From assembly GCA_020024215.1 (NCBI GenBank), contig JAHHUC010000075.1, positions 1 through 7,944 of the forward strand: a stretch of 7,944 bases of DNA. The letters are read 5' to 3'. The notes under the pieces are model-generated. The model was given only the letters and a program-made list of their open reading frames with translations, made no database searches and was not told the DNA's origin. A program made the translations under genes and the position numbers. Origin of the DNA: Oscillospiraceae bacterium (GTDB lineage Bacteria; Bacillota; Clostridia; Oscillospirales; Ruminococcaceae). The first letter of the stretch is position 1. The number at the start of each line of letters is the position of its first letter. Positions 1 to 5,742 of this stretch are shown in pieces.

Positions 1-86
1 AAACAATGCAGGAATTAAAGTTATGCCAATATCGGCTTTTCATGTGCGAAATTAAATTCTTTGAAAAGCTCTTTTAAGAAAGCGGG
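1..86 (-). repeat. Left copy of an inverted ~85-bp dispersed repeat
   Basis: This stretch is the reverse complement of a diverged copy of 7758-7845 at the other end of the window. Aligned by eye, bases 8-63 match the other copy at 49 of 56 positions without gaps. After a small indel there is a further exact 16-base match (CTTTTAAGAAAGCGGG, 71-86). The copy is truncated by the window edge, so its true outer end is unknown. No gene is supported here: short open stretches in two plus-strand frames end at 55 and near 80 and are not recognisable. It may be a dispersed intergenic element or a decayed duplicate of the end of the ECF gene. Only two copies are visible. Confidence 0.75.
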
Positions 87-102
87 AAAGCGGGGGGAGT
101 AT

Positions 103-136
103 AAAAAAAGAGGGCATATATAAGCCCTCTTTTTTA
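103..136. terminator. Bidirectional intrinsic terminator
   Basis: The perfect stem GAGGGC (110-115) / GCCCTC (124-129) has an 8-base A/T loop. It is flanked by an A-tract (103-109) on one side and a T-tract (130-135) on the other, which also pair with each other. It therefore reads as a terminator on both strands. On the minus strand it lies about 25 bases after the stop codon of the desulfoferrodoxin gene and should end that transcript. Confidence 0.9.
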
Positions 137-160
137 TGTTTAAGATAATTTTAAGTGTTT

Positions 161-529
161 TTATGCCTTCCAAAGTCCGTGGAGGTTGCAGTATTCATAA
201 ACGGCAACAAGCTCCTCGCCCTCAGAGAGCAGAAATTCAGCCACAGGAGCATCGCCGGGCTTAAATTCTCTTTTCATGAAGCCCTTGTTTGTCTCTGCAA
301 TGCAGAATTGGATGTAATGCTTTTCCTCCATTGGGTGAATGACAGAGCCCACTGTAACCTTTACCCTGTTGTTTTCTCTTTCAACAACAGGAACATGCTT
401 TTCGGTTGCTGCATCTACTGTGTTGGGGACAAGCTCCTTCATAGGCTCGCCGCAGCAAACAACAGGAACCTTTGAATCATTGAGAAGAACGATTAAATTT
501 TTGCAGTGCTGACAGACATAAAATTTCAT
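161..529 (-). CDS. dfx: Desulfoferrodoxin (superoxide reductase with desulforedoxin domain)
   Basis: The 122-aa product matches two-iron superoxide reductase. This cytoplasmic enzyme of anaerobes reduces superoxide to hydrogen peroxide without making oxygen, taking electrons from rubredoxin-type donors. The N-terminal desulforedoxin domain has its four iron-binding cysteines at C6, C9, C25 and C26. The catalytic neelaredoxin domain carries the E43-K44-H45 loop, H65 and H71 in HPMEEKH, and C114/H117 in CNLHG, which is the complete His4Cys ligand set of the active-site iron. Length is normal for the family. The start at 529 is supported by AAGGAAG 8 bases upstream. A promoter lies at 601-629, a Fur/PerR-like palindrome at 634-648, and a terminator follows the gene. 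It appears to be transcribed alone, downstream of rsmG. Confidence 0.96.
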   Translation of the reverse strand: MKFYVCQHCKNLIVLLNDSKVPVVCCGEPMKELVPNTVDAATEKHVPVVERENNRVKVTVGSVIHPMEEKHYIQFCIAETNKGFMKREFKPGDAPVAEFLLSEGEELVAVYEYCNLHGLWKA

Positions 530-600
530 AAAATTTACTTCCTTTCAAATTTGCTTTTTATTTATTTTCATTTTTTTGCTGCTTTTGTTAGCTTGTCTAC

Positions 601-629
601 ATTATAACACGCATACCTATAAATTGCAA
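601..629 (-). promoter_or_regulatory. Sigma-A-type promoter of the desulfoferrodoxin gene
   Basis: Read on the minus strand, there is a perfect TATAAT at 601-606 preceded by TG (extended -10). A TTGCAA at 624-629 matches four of six -35 positions, with a 17-bp spacer. The predicted transcript starts near 594 and has a leader of about 65 bases before the ATG at 529. Confidence 0.8.
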
Positions 630-633
630 TAAG

Positions 634-648
634 TAATAATCATTATTA
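634..648. promoter_or_regulatory. Fur/PerR-like 7-1-7 operator upstream of dfx
   Basis: The sequence TAATAATCATTATTA is a perfect 7-1-7 palindrome. It fits the core shared by Fur-family boxes (PerR TTATAAT-N-ATTATAA, Fur TGATAAT-N-ATTATCA, recalled from the literature) with a few changes in the outer bases. It lies 4 bp upstream of the -35 element of the desulfoferrodoxin promoter, between that promoter and the rsmG stop codon. Superoxide reductase genes of clostridia are known PerR targets, so PerR is the favoured owner. The local DNA is very A/T-rich, so chance symmetry is possible. Confidence 0.55.
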
Positions 649-651
649 TTT

Positions 652-1365
652 TTATTTTAAGGGACTGCTGCCTATCTTAACCCTCTGTCTGGGATATTTT
701 TTAGGCGTGGGCATTATTTTTTCTATGAGGATGAGGCTGCGCTCGCTGCCGTCTGAAAGATTATAGGACAGCTTCTTTAAATTTCCGCCGCCTAAAAGCT
801 TTATTGCGCCCTCTGCCTCATTTATTTCCTCATCCGCCTTAGGGCCCTTGAGAGCTGCCATAGTTCCTCCCACCCTCACAAAGGGCAGGCAGTATTCTGC
901 AAGGGCTGACAGGGAGGCAACCGCCCGGCTGAAGGCTATGTCAAAGCCCTCGCGCATAGGAGGGCACGCACCCTTTTGCTCTGCCCGAGCGTGAACCATA
1001 TCTGCCTTTAAATCAAGCCTTTGTAAAAGCTGCTCTAAAAATTTAAGCCTTTTGCTGAGGCTGTCCAAGAGAGTCAGGTTTATATCCTCTTTCAAAATTT
1101 TCACAGGAACAGAGGGAAAGCCGGCGCCTGTGCCCACATCTATCACATCTGCCCCCTCTTTTATTTCCATAAGCTTTAAAACCATGGAGCTGTCAAGAAA
1201 GTGCTTTACTGCAATTTCCTTTTCATCTGTTATGGCTGTGAGGTTGACCTTTTGGTTATATTCTTTTAAAAAGCGGCAATATTCTGCAAATCTGTCCGCT
1301 TCTTTTTCTGTGAGATTTATGCCTTCGGCAAAAAAAACTTCCTTTAAAATTTCCTTAAAATCCAT
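652..1365 (-). CDS. rsmG: 16S rRNA (guanine-527-N7) methyltransferase RsmG (GidB)
   Basis: The 237-aa SAM-dependent methyltransferase modifies G527 (E. coli numbering) of 16S rRNA near the decoding site. Loss of it is known to give low-level streptomycin resistance. Family marks in order are NLTAI (41-45), the SAM-binding loop DVGTGAGFPSVP (76-87), the acidic residue D101 after the second strand, HARAEQ (125-130), FSRAVA (145-150), LKGPKADEEI (172-181) and the C-terminal TPKKYPRQ segment (220-227). The reading frame is open 24 codons further upstream. The ATG at 1365 is chosen because AAGGG lies 7 bases before it, a promoter lies at 1409-1437, and this start gives the usual length of about 240 aa. 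In many Firmicutes rsmG follows mnmG near the replication origin. Here its upstream neighbour is ylmC, so that linkage is broken. Confidence 0.95.
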   Translation of the reverse strand: MDFKEILKEVFFAEGINLTEKEADRFAEYCRFLKEYNQKVNLTAITDEKEIAVKHFLDSSMVLKLMEIKEGADVIDVGTGAGFPSVPVKILKEDINLTLLDSLSKRLKFLEQLLQRLDLKADMVHARAEQKGACPPMREGFDIAFSRAVASLSALAEYCLPFVRVGGTMAALKGPKADEEINEAEGAIKLLGGGNLKKLSYNLSDGSERSLILIEKIMPTPKKYPRQRVKIGSSPLK

Positions 1366-1408
1366 ATTTCTACCCTTCTGTTTCTTTTTAAAGCTTGTCC
1401 CAATCAGT

Positions 1409-1437
1409 ATTTTGAACAAAAAGCTCTGATATGTCAA
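1409..1437 (-). promoter_or_regulatory. Probable promoter of rsmG
   Basis: On the minus strand there is a perfect TTGACA (1432-1437), a 17-bp spacer and a weak -10, CAAAAT (1409-1414). It lies just after the ylmC stop codon and would give a leader of roughly 37 bases before the ATG at 1365. The -35 is strong and the -10 matches only four of six positions. Confidence 0.5.
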
Positions 1438-1448
1438 GCCTTTTAAAG

Positions 1449-1715
1449 CTATCTTCTGCGTTTCTTTTTATTTTTCGGGGTGTCACAGTTTACCAAAATG
1501 GTGTCCTCGCCTATGAGAGTTATGTCGCTCCAGCTTATTATCATGTCCTTTCTCCTGCCCAAAAGCCCGAAAAAGCGAAAGCCGCCGTAGACAACAATGG
1601 ATTTTACGCAGGAGGACATGACATCGACCTCAAAATCGCAAACCTGACCAAGCCTCATGCCGTTTCGCACGCTTACCACATCCTTGAGCCTTAATTCCGA
1701 AGCTCTCAGCATCAT
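1449..1715 (-). CDS. ylmC: YlmC/YmxH-family sporulation protein (PRC-barrel-like)
   Basis: The 88-aa protein resembles the small YlmC/YmxH proteins of spore-formers, a single PRC-barrel-like beta domain whose molecular role is not established. Visible family traits are the N-terminal RASELRLKDVVSV (4-16), GMRLGQVCDFEVD (19-31), the RFFGLLGRRKD loop (47-57) and the ending strand SDITLIGEDTILV (63-75). The tail is very basic (KNKKKRRR). Two ATGs stand in tandem at 1715 and 1712. The first is preferred because GGGGAGGG lies about 7 bases upstream. An in-frame ATG at 1748 would fall in the middle of a hairpin loop region and has no ribosome binding site. The ribosome binding site is inside the 1717-1762 hairpin, so translation from read-through RNA may be blocked. 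The symbol is by family resemblance and could equally be ymxH. Confidence 0.8.
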   Translation of the reverse strand: MMLRASELRLKDVVSVRNGMRLGQVCDFEVDVMSSCVKSIVVYGGFRFFGLLGRRKDMIISWSDITLIGEDTILVNCDTPKNKKKRRR

Positions 1716-1716
1716 A

Positions 1717-1762
1717 AAAAATCCCTCCCCTGCATACATAGTATGCAAAGGCAGGGATTTTT
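1717..1762 (-). terminator. Long hairpin: terminator of prfB-ycxB that also covers the ylmC ribosome binding site
   Basis: The outer arms 1717-1726 and 1753-1762 pair perfectly over 10 bp (AAAAATCCCT / AGGGATTTTT). The inner arms 1731-1737 and 1741-1747 pair perfectly over 7 bp around a 3-base loop. A partly paired internal bulge separates them. Read on the minus strand the stem is followed at once by a run of T, as in an intrinsic terminator, and it lies just after the ycxB stop codon. The downstream arm contains the GGGGAGGG ribosome binding site of ylmC, so the same structure could hide that site. Confidence 0.75.
1738..1745 (-). promoter_or_regulatory. Possible mother-cell sigma (E/K-like) -10 element for ylmC
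   Basis: On the minus strand the hairpin loop reads CATACTAT. This resembles the -10 of sigma-E (CATACA-T) and fits the sigma-K pattern CATANNNT. A transcript starting about 7 bases downstream would lack the upstream hairpin arm and leave the ylmC ribosome binding site free. No convincing -35 was found at the expected distance, so this is tentative. Confidence 0.22.
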
Positions 1763-1768
1763 GCCATT

Positions 1769-2329
1769 TTATATAAATTTAAGCTGTCTGAATTTTCCGG
1801 GAAATTTTTTTAATATAAAGGCCTTGAATTTCCCCTGATCCTCAATCTCCGATTTTCTTAAAAGGGAGATCTGGCTCTCGTTGTGGAAAAAGAGAAAATA
1901 ATCCCTTGTTTCCATAAGACGGTAAAAGCTGTCATATCTTAAGGACGAGGTTTCCCCTGCTTTGCCTGTGGTGGCTTCAATTCTGTCCTCAAAAAAATTA
2001 AGGCGAAGGGGCCTGTTTATTATAAGCGCTCCGTCATATTTTATCCTGTTTTTGTTCCTCATTTCTATCCTCAGCACAATGAGCAGAAATGCCACAAGCA
2101 AAACCACCAAAAAGGAGCTGAGCATAATTTTCCAATCGCTTACGTTCCTTATTTTTCCCATGACAAAATTGATTATGAAGCAGCCTAAAACAATTCCCGG
2201 TATGCTGTACCAGTTTTTAAAAAAGGTGGCTGTATAGACCATTTTCCTAAGGTCCTTTTTGCTCATTATGCTGTCAAGTGAAAACAGCGGCTTTTCCCTT
2301 TTCTCCCCTTGCCTGATTTCTTCTGTCAT
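1769..2329 (-). CDS. YcxB-like membrane protein
   Basis: The 186-aa protein has a charged N-terminal region (1-38) and two hydrophobic segments at about 41-58 and 67-87, likely membrane helices. A soluble C-terminal part (about 108-182) resembles the YcxB-like C-terminal domain. Typical features there are NFFEDRIEATTG (111-122), LRYDSFYRLMETRDYFLFF (130-148) and the ending FILKKFPGKFR (171-181). The function of this family is not known. The start at 2329 has AAGGGGAA five bases upstream. That ribosome binding site abuts the prfB stop codon: the two genes are 11 bases apart, so they are co-transcribed and probably translationally coupled. A hairpin terminator follows the stop codon. The role in an operon with release factor 2 is unclear and may be incidental. 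Confidence 0.8.
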   Translation of the reverse strand: MTEEIRQGEKREKPLFSLDSIMSKKDLRKMVYTATFFKNWYSIPGIVLGCFIINFVMGKIRNVSDWKIMLSSFLVVLLVAFLLIVLRIEMRNKNRIKYDGALIINRPLRLNFFEDRIEATTGKAGETSSLRYDSFYRLMETRDYFLFFHNESQISLLRKSEIEDQGKFKAFILKKFPGKFRQLKFI

Positions 2330-2340
2330 AAAAATTCCCC

Positions 2341-3459
2341 TTATTTCTTTTCTCTGCTCTTATATTTCAAATAGGCGTTTATAAAATCGTCGATGTCGCC
2401 GTCCATCACAGAGGATATGCTGCCTGTTTCAAAATCGGTTCTGTGGTCCTTAACAAGCGTGTAGGGCATGAACACATAGGATCTTATCTGGCTGCCCCAG
2501 GCGATCTCGTGCTTTACACCCTTTATATCCTCTATTTTTTCAAGGTGCTCCCTCTCTTTTATCTCAGCCAGCTTTGCCATCAGCATCTTCATGGCATATT
2601 CCCTGTTCTGGTGCTGGCTTCTTTGGCTTTGGCATGCCACAATTATGCCTGTGGGCAGATGGGTTATCCTTATAGCCGATTCGGTTTTGTTTACATGCTG
2701 TCCCCCTGCGCCGGATGCCCGATAGGTGTCAACCTTTAAATCCTCCTGCTTTATGAGTATTTCGCTTTCATCCTCAATTTCCGGAGAGACTTCAATGGAG
2801 GCAAAGGAGGTGTGCCTTTTGCCCGATGTGTCAAAGGGGGATATCCTGACAAGGCGGTGAACTCCTGCCTCGCTTTTTAAAAAGCCGTAGGCGTTCTTTC
2901 CCTCAATTAGTATGGTGGCAGATTTCATTCCCGCCTCCTCCCCGTTGAGATAATCCATCACCTTAACCTTAAAATCGTGGCGGTCGGCATAGCGTGTGTA
3001 CATCCTGTAAAGCATCTGCGCCCAATCCTGTGCATCGGTGCCGCCTGCACCCGGGTGAAAGCTTATTATTGCGCTGCATTCGTCATATTCTCCTGTGAGA
3101 AGGGTTTTAAGATAGATTTTTTCGCTCTCTTTCTCCACCTTGTTCAAATCCGACAGCACCGCACCTAAAACCTCCTGGTGATCCTCGTCCTGCTCGCTTG
3201 TGAGAGAAAGCAGCTCCTCGGCATCTAAAAAGCAGGAAAACACCGAATTCAAAGCCTCCTCATCCTCCTTAAGGCGCTTTATCTCCTTCAATACCTTCTG
3301 GGAATTTTCCGGCTGCTCCCAAAAAAGAGGCTCTGCGGTCTTTCTTTCCAGCTCGTCTATTTTGTTTTTCAGTGCATCGTAGTTTACAGCCTCCTTAAGC
3401 TCCGAAAGAGGTTCTTTCATGGAATTAAGCTGACTTTTTATTTCTCCAAGATTAAGCAT
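2341..3459 (-). CDS. prfB: Peptide chain release factor 2 (RF2)
   Basis: The 372-aa cytoplasmic RF2 recognises UAA and UGA stop codons and triggers peptide release on the ribosome. Diagnostic sites are the RF2-specific SPF tripeptide (207-209), which reads the stop codon, and the catalytic GGQ (252-254) within RASGAGGQHVNKTESAIR. The PCRF-type N-terminal half includes HPGAGGTDAQDWAQML (135-150). The ATG at 3459 is chosen over an in-frame ATG at 3525 because GGAAAGGA lies 7 bases upstream and the promoter -10 (3497-3502) would fall inside the longer form. Unlike prfB of many bacteria, the reading frame is uninterrupted: codon 26, where E. coli has the in-frame UGA of the autoregulatory +1 frameshift, is AAC (Asn). 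The gene leads the operon with ycxB. Confidence 0.97.
   Translation of the reverse strand: MLNLGEIKSQLNSMKEPLSELKEAVNYDALKNKIDELERKTAEPLFWEQPENSQKVLKEIKRLKEDEEALNSVFSCFLDAEELLSLTSEQDEDHQEVLGAVLSDLNKVEKESEKIYLKTLLTGEYDECSAIISFHPGAGGTDAQDWAQMLYRMYTRYADRHDFKVKVMDYLNGEEAGMKSATILIEGKNAYGFLKSEAGVHRLVRISPFDTSGKRHTSFASIEVSPEIEDESEILIKQEDLKVDTYRASGAGGQHVNKTESAIRITHLPTGIIVACQSQRSQHQNREYAMKMLMAKLAEIKEREHLEKIEDIKGVKHEIAWGSQIRSYVFMPYTLVKDHRTDFETGSISSVMDGDIDDFINAYLKYKSREKK
3379..3396 (-). other. Lost programmed-frameshift site in prfB
   Basis: On the minus strand this reads AAG GAG GCT GTA AAC TAC in frame (codons 22-27). The E. coli site recalled for comparison is AGG GGG TAT CTT TGA C followed by TACGATGC. 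The downstream TACGATGC is shared, and an AAGGAGG sits where the frameshift-stimulating Shine-Dalgarno would be. There is no slippery CTT and no UGA. The zero frame stays open, so no frameshift is needed. Confidence 0.6.
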
Positions 3460-3496
3460 CAGGGTATCCTTTCCAAATTTATATAAGCTTGCTTCA

Positions 3497-3525
3497 ATTA
3501 TACCGCTAAAATGCTCAAAAGGCAA
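3497..3525 (-). promoter_or_regulatory. Sigma-A-type promoter of prfB-ycxB
   Basis: On the minus strand there is a perfect TATAAT (3497-3502), a 17-bp spacer and TTGCCT (3520-3525, four of six -35 positions). Transcription would start near 3490, about 30 bases before the ATG at 3459. This also rules out the upstream ATG at 3525. Confidence 0.75.
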
Positions 3526-3761
3526 ATAAAAGAATAAAGCTTTTATATAAAACGGAATATACCGATTTTCTTTTTGCTTAAAAGCTAAGCAGCAGGCTTT
3601 TTGATTTTAAACTTTTTAACAAATCGGCTTTTTCACCTTAAAATTCCCTTTATTCCTTAAAATTTTTAAGTTTTTCACAGACTTTTCCACTGTTTCAACA
3701 ATCGGAATGTTGAAAACTTGTTTTGCCCTTAATAATACACAATTTAGCTACAATTTTCGTG
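3526..3761. other. A/T-rich divergent intergenic region
   Basis: This lies between the prfB promoter and the promoter of the zinc-finger gene. No credible coding region was found. It is strongly A/T-rich with many T-runs. The only structure that stands out is the perfect inverted repeat at 3693-3715. Two DnaA-box-like words (3671-3679 and 3683-3691) each match seven of nine consensus positions and are too weak to call. Confidence 0.6.
3693..3715. repeat. Perfect 8-bp inverted repeat, possible operator
   Basis: TTTCAACA (3693-3700) and TGTTGAAA (3708-3715) are perfect inverted copies separated by 7 bases, about 47 bp upstream of the -35 of the plus-strand promoter. No T-tract follows on either strand, so it is not an intrinsic terminator. 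A binding site for a dimeric regulator is plausible, but the owner is unknown. Confidence 0.45.
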
Positions 3762-3790
3762 TTGAGCTTTGCTTTGTTATGGGGTATAAT
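3762..3790 (+). promoter_or_regulatory. Sigma-A-type promoter of the zinc-finger/galU operon
   Basis: TTGAGC (3762-3767) and a perfect TATAAT (3785-3790) are separated by 17 bp. Transcription would start near 3797, giving a leader of about 80 bases to the ATG at 3876. The position rules out an in-frame ATG at 3723 as the start of the gene. Confidence 0.8.
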
Positions 3791-3875
3791 GACATTATTG
3801 CAATTAAATCTGCCAAAGCTGCGTTTTTTAACCCAAAAAACAGACTCGGCAGCAATTTATCTAGGAGAAAAAAGT

Positions 3876-4811
3876 ATGACAAGATATGAAGGTGTTCCCT
3901 GCACACATTGCGGGGAAAATTTTACGGCTGAAAGCGACGTGGTTGTCTGCCCCCACTGCGGAGCACCCTATCACAGAAGCTGCTACAAGGAATTGGGCAG
4001 CTGCAGGTTTAAGGATAAGCACGATGAGGGCTATTTATGGGAAATGCCCTTAGATAAGCTGCCGCCGGAAATGGTGACAGTCTGCCTTAAATGCAAAACC
4101 CCAAATCCAAAATCCAACGAATTCTGCTCAAAATGCCATGCCAAGCTTTCAAAGGATGTGCGTGTAATATCCATAAAAAGGGAGGATGAGCAGGATAAAA
4201 AGGATCTCTCCCCCTCTAACGAGGTGCTCACAGGCTCCGGCTACGGCATATCTGCCGAGGAGATTGAAAGCTATGTAGGAGCAAACAGCTCCTGGTTTTT
4301 GAGAAGATTCAGGCTTTTATCCTCCGGACAAAGCTCAATTTCATGGAACTGGCCGGCATTCTTCTTCAAGTTCTTCTATTTCTTTTACCGCAAGATGTAC
4401 CTTGTGGGCTTTTTGCTGATGGCCTTTTATATAATGCTGGCAATGCCCTCGGCAATGTACACCATAGAGCTTATAAAGATGAACTCCATGGAGCTTTTCG
4501 GAGTTGAGATAGCCTGCAATGTCCAGCTGATGAACAGCCTTGCAGCATTCATGCCCACCATAAATATACTAAACGCCGTATATGCTGTGCTGTGCGGACT
4601 TTTTGCCAACAAGCTGTACATGAAAAAGGTTTTCAAGGACATTAAGCTTGTGAGGGAAAAGGTGAAGGGAAAGATGGACCAAAAGGAATATCTTGGGGCA
4701 TTAAGCAGAATAGGAAAGCCGGACAGATTCACCATCGTTCTGCTTTTGGTGGTTTACCTTCTTGTATATATGCAGTCGGTTTCGGATCTGGCTGCTGCCA
4801 TTATGAAATAA
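3876..4811 (+). CDS. Prok-RING / zinc-ribbon / DUF2628-like membrane protein
   Basis: The 311-aa protein begins with a RING-like zinc finger. Candidate ligands are C9, C12, C25, C28, H33, C36, C43 and possibly H49, in the order seen in prokaryotic RING family 1. A second, ribbon-type finger follows with C70, C73, C84 and C87. After a charged linker (92-130), residues 131-178 resemble DUF2628: SYVGANSSWFLRRF, then SWNWPAFFFKFFYFFYRKMY. There are three probable membrane helices at about 175-195, 222-245 and 285-309. Function is unknown. The fingers probably sit on the cytoplasmic side and may recruit a partner. The ATG at 3876 follows AGGAG by 8 bases; the longer frame from 3723 starts upstream of the promoter. 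galU begins 13 bases downstream, so the two form an operon. Confidence 0.85.
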   Translation: MTRYEGVPCTHCGENFTAESDVVVCPHCGAPYHRSCYKELGSCRFKDKHDEGYLWEMPLDKLPPEMVTVCLKCKTPNPKSNEFCSKCHAKLSKDVRVISIKREDEQDKKDLSPSNEVLTGSGYGISAEEIESYVGANSSWFLRRFRLLSSGQSSISWNWPAFFFKFFYFFYRKMYLVGFLLMAFYIMLAMPSAMYTIELIKMNSMELFGVEIACNVQLMNSLAAFMPTINILNAVYAVLCGLFANKLYMKKVFKDIKLVREKVKGKMDQKEYLGALSRIGKPDRFTIVLLLVVYLLVYMQSVSDLAAAIMK

Positions 4812-4824
4812 AGGGTGTTTTTTT

Positions 4825-5691
4825 ATGAATATGAAAGCTGTTATTCCGGCTGCCGGACTTGGCACAAGGATGCTTCCTGCCACAAAAACGGTTCCCAAAG
4901 AGATGCTGCCTGTCTTTGACAGACCTGCCATAAGCTATATTGTGCAGGAGGCTGTGGATGCAGGCATAAAGGATATTCTGATAATATCCTCTCGCGGCAA
5001 GGAAGCTATGGAAAATTATTTTGACAAGAATTATGAATTGGAGGAAAGGCTTAAAAAAGACAAAAAGACAGAGCTTCTTAAAGCCATTACCTCCACATAT
5101 AACGATGCCAGAATTTCCTTTGTCCGCCAGATAGAGCCAAAGGGCTTGGGGGATGCTGTGCTTGCAGCTAAGGCCTTTGTGGGAAATGACCCCTTTGCCA
5201 TACTTTACGGAGATGACATAATAGCAGGTGAAAAGGCTGCAATAAAGGAGCTTATGGAGGTTTATGAGAGGACGCTCTGTCCTGTTTTGGGCATAAAGCA
5301 GGTCCCTCATGAAAGGATAAGCAGATATGGCTGTGTTGAGCTTGAAAAGGAGCCTGACGGGCTTTTGAAGGTGCTTTCAATGGTGGAAAAGCCCTCCTTG
5401 CAGACAGCCCCCTCGGATTTTGCCATACTTGGCAGGGTTATTCTCACACCGGACATATTCCCCATATTGGAAAAGGGCAAAAAGGGAAAGAACAACGAGG
5501 TTCAGCTCACAGACGCAATGGCAGAGCTTCTTTTGAGCAAAAGCTTTTATGCCTGCCCCTTTAAGGGAACTCATTTTGACACCGGCAACAAGGTGGAATT
5601 TTTAAGGGCATCCGTCATGGCAGCTCTTGCCTCTTCGGAAAAGGAGGCTGTAAAGAGCATGCTTAAGTCAATTATTCCGTTTTTAGAATAA
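4825..5691 (+). CDS. galU: UTP-glucose-1-phosphate uridylyltransferase (GalU/GtaB)
   Basis: The 288-aa cytoplasmic enzyme makes UDP-glucose and pyrophosphate from UTP and glucose-1-phosphate. UDP-glucose feeds surface glycolipids, teichoic acids, polysaccharides and the Leloir pathway. The nucleotidyltransferase signature is intact: AAGLGTRMLPATKTVPKEML (9-28, with R15 and K25), YGDDI (128-132), the VEKP motif with K189, and the C-terminal FDTGNKVEFLRA segment. At 107-112 it reads GLGDAV where the homologues I recall have GLGHAV, a small departure. The start at 4825 has AAAGGG nine bases upstream, overlapping the stop codon of the preceding gene. A second ATG at 4831 is too far from that site. 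The gene ends the operon and is followed by the 5743-5775 terminator. Confidence 0.95.
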   Translation: MNMKAVIPAAGLGTRMLPATKTVPKEMLPVFDRPAISYIVQEAVDAGIKDILIISSRGKEAMENYFDKNYELEERLKKDKKTELLKAITSTYNDARISFVRQIEPKGLGDAVLAAKAFVGNDPFAILYGDDIIAGEKAAIKELMEVYERTLCPVLGIKQVPHERISRYGCVELEKEPDGLLKVLSMVEKPSLQTAPSDFAILGRVILTPDIFPILEKGKKGKNNEVQLTDAMAELLLSKSFYACPFKGTHFDTGNKVEFLRASVMAALASSEKEAVKSMLKSIIPFLE

Positions 5692-5742
5692 TCAGAATAA
5701 CTGCAAAAATTTTAACGATTGCAGAATAATTACAATAATTTA

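Noticed and set aside
1..80. Possible C-terminal end of a plus-strand gene entering from the left
   Set aside because: Two frames are open from the edge but give short, unrecognisable peptides, and the whole stretch is explained as a repeat copy.
530..594. Tiny open frame in the desulfoferrodoxin leader
   Set aside because: An eight-codon ATG frame is present but lacks a ribosome binding site and lies in A-rich sequence where such frames arise by chance.
1366..1437. Longer RsmG starting at 1437
   Set aside because: The extension overlaps the predicted promoter and the ATG at 1365 has a ribosome binding site and gives the family length.
3460..3525. Longer prfB with an ATG at 3525
   Set aside because: The extra 22 residues are unlike RF2, the promoter -10 lies within them, and the ATG at 3459 has a good ribosome binding site.
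3671..3691. DnaA-box-like words suggesting an origin, given the nearby rsmG
   Set aside because: Both words match only seven of nine positions in T-rich DNA, and no dnaA, mnmG, parA or parB gene is present.
3723..3875. Longer zinc-finger protein with a hydrophobic N-terminus from 3723
   Set aside because: The extension contains the promoter, and the ATG at 3876 has AGGAG at proper spacing just before the RING-like domain.
3797..3875. Riboswitch in the leader of the zinc-finger/galU operon
   Set aside because: The roughly 80-base leader shows no recognisable riboswitch core and no terminator-antiterminator pair.
4801..5310. 169-codon open frame antisense to galU
   Set aside because: It has no ribosome binding site or recognisable domain and is the shadow of the strongly supported galU gene.
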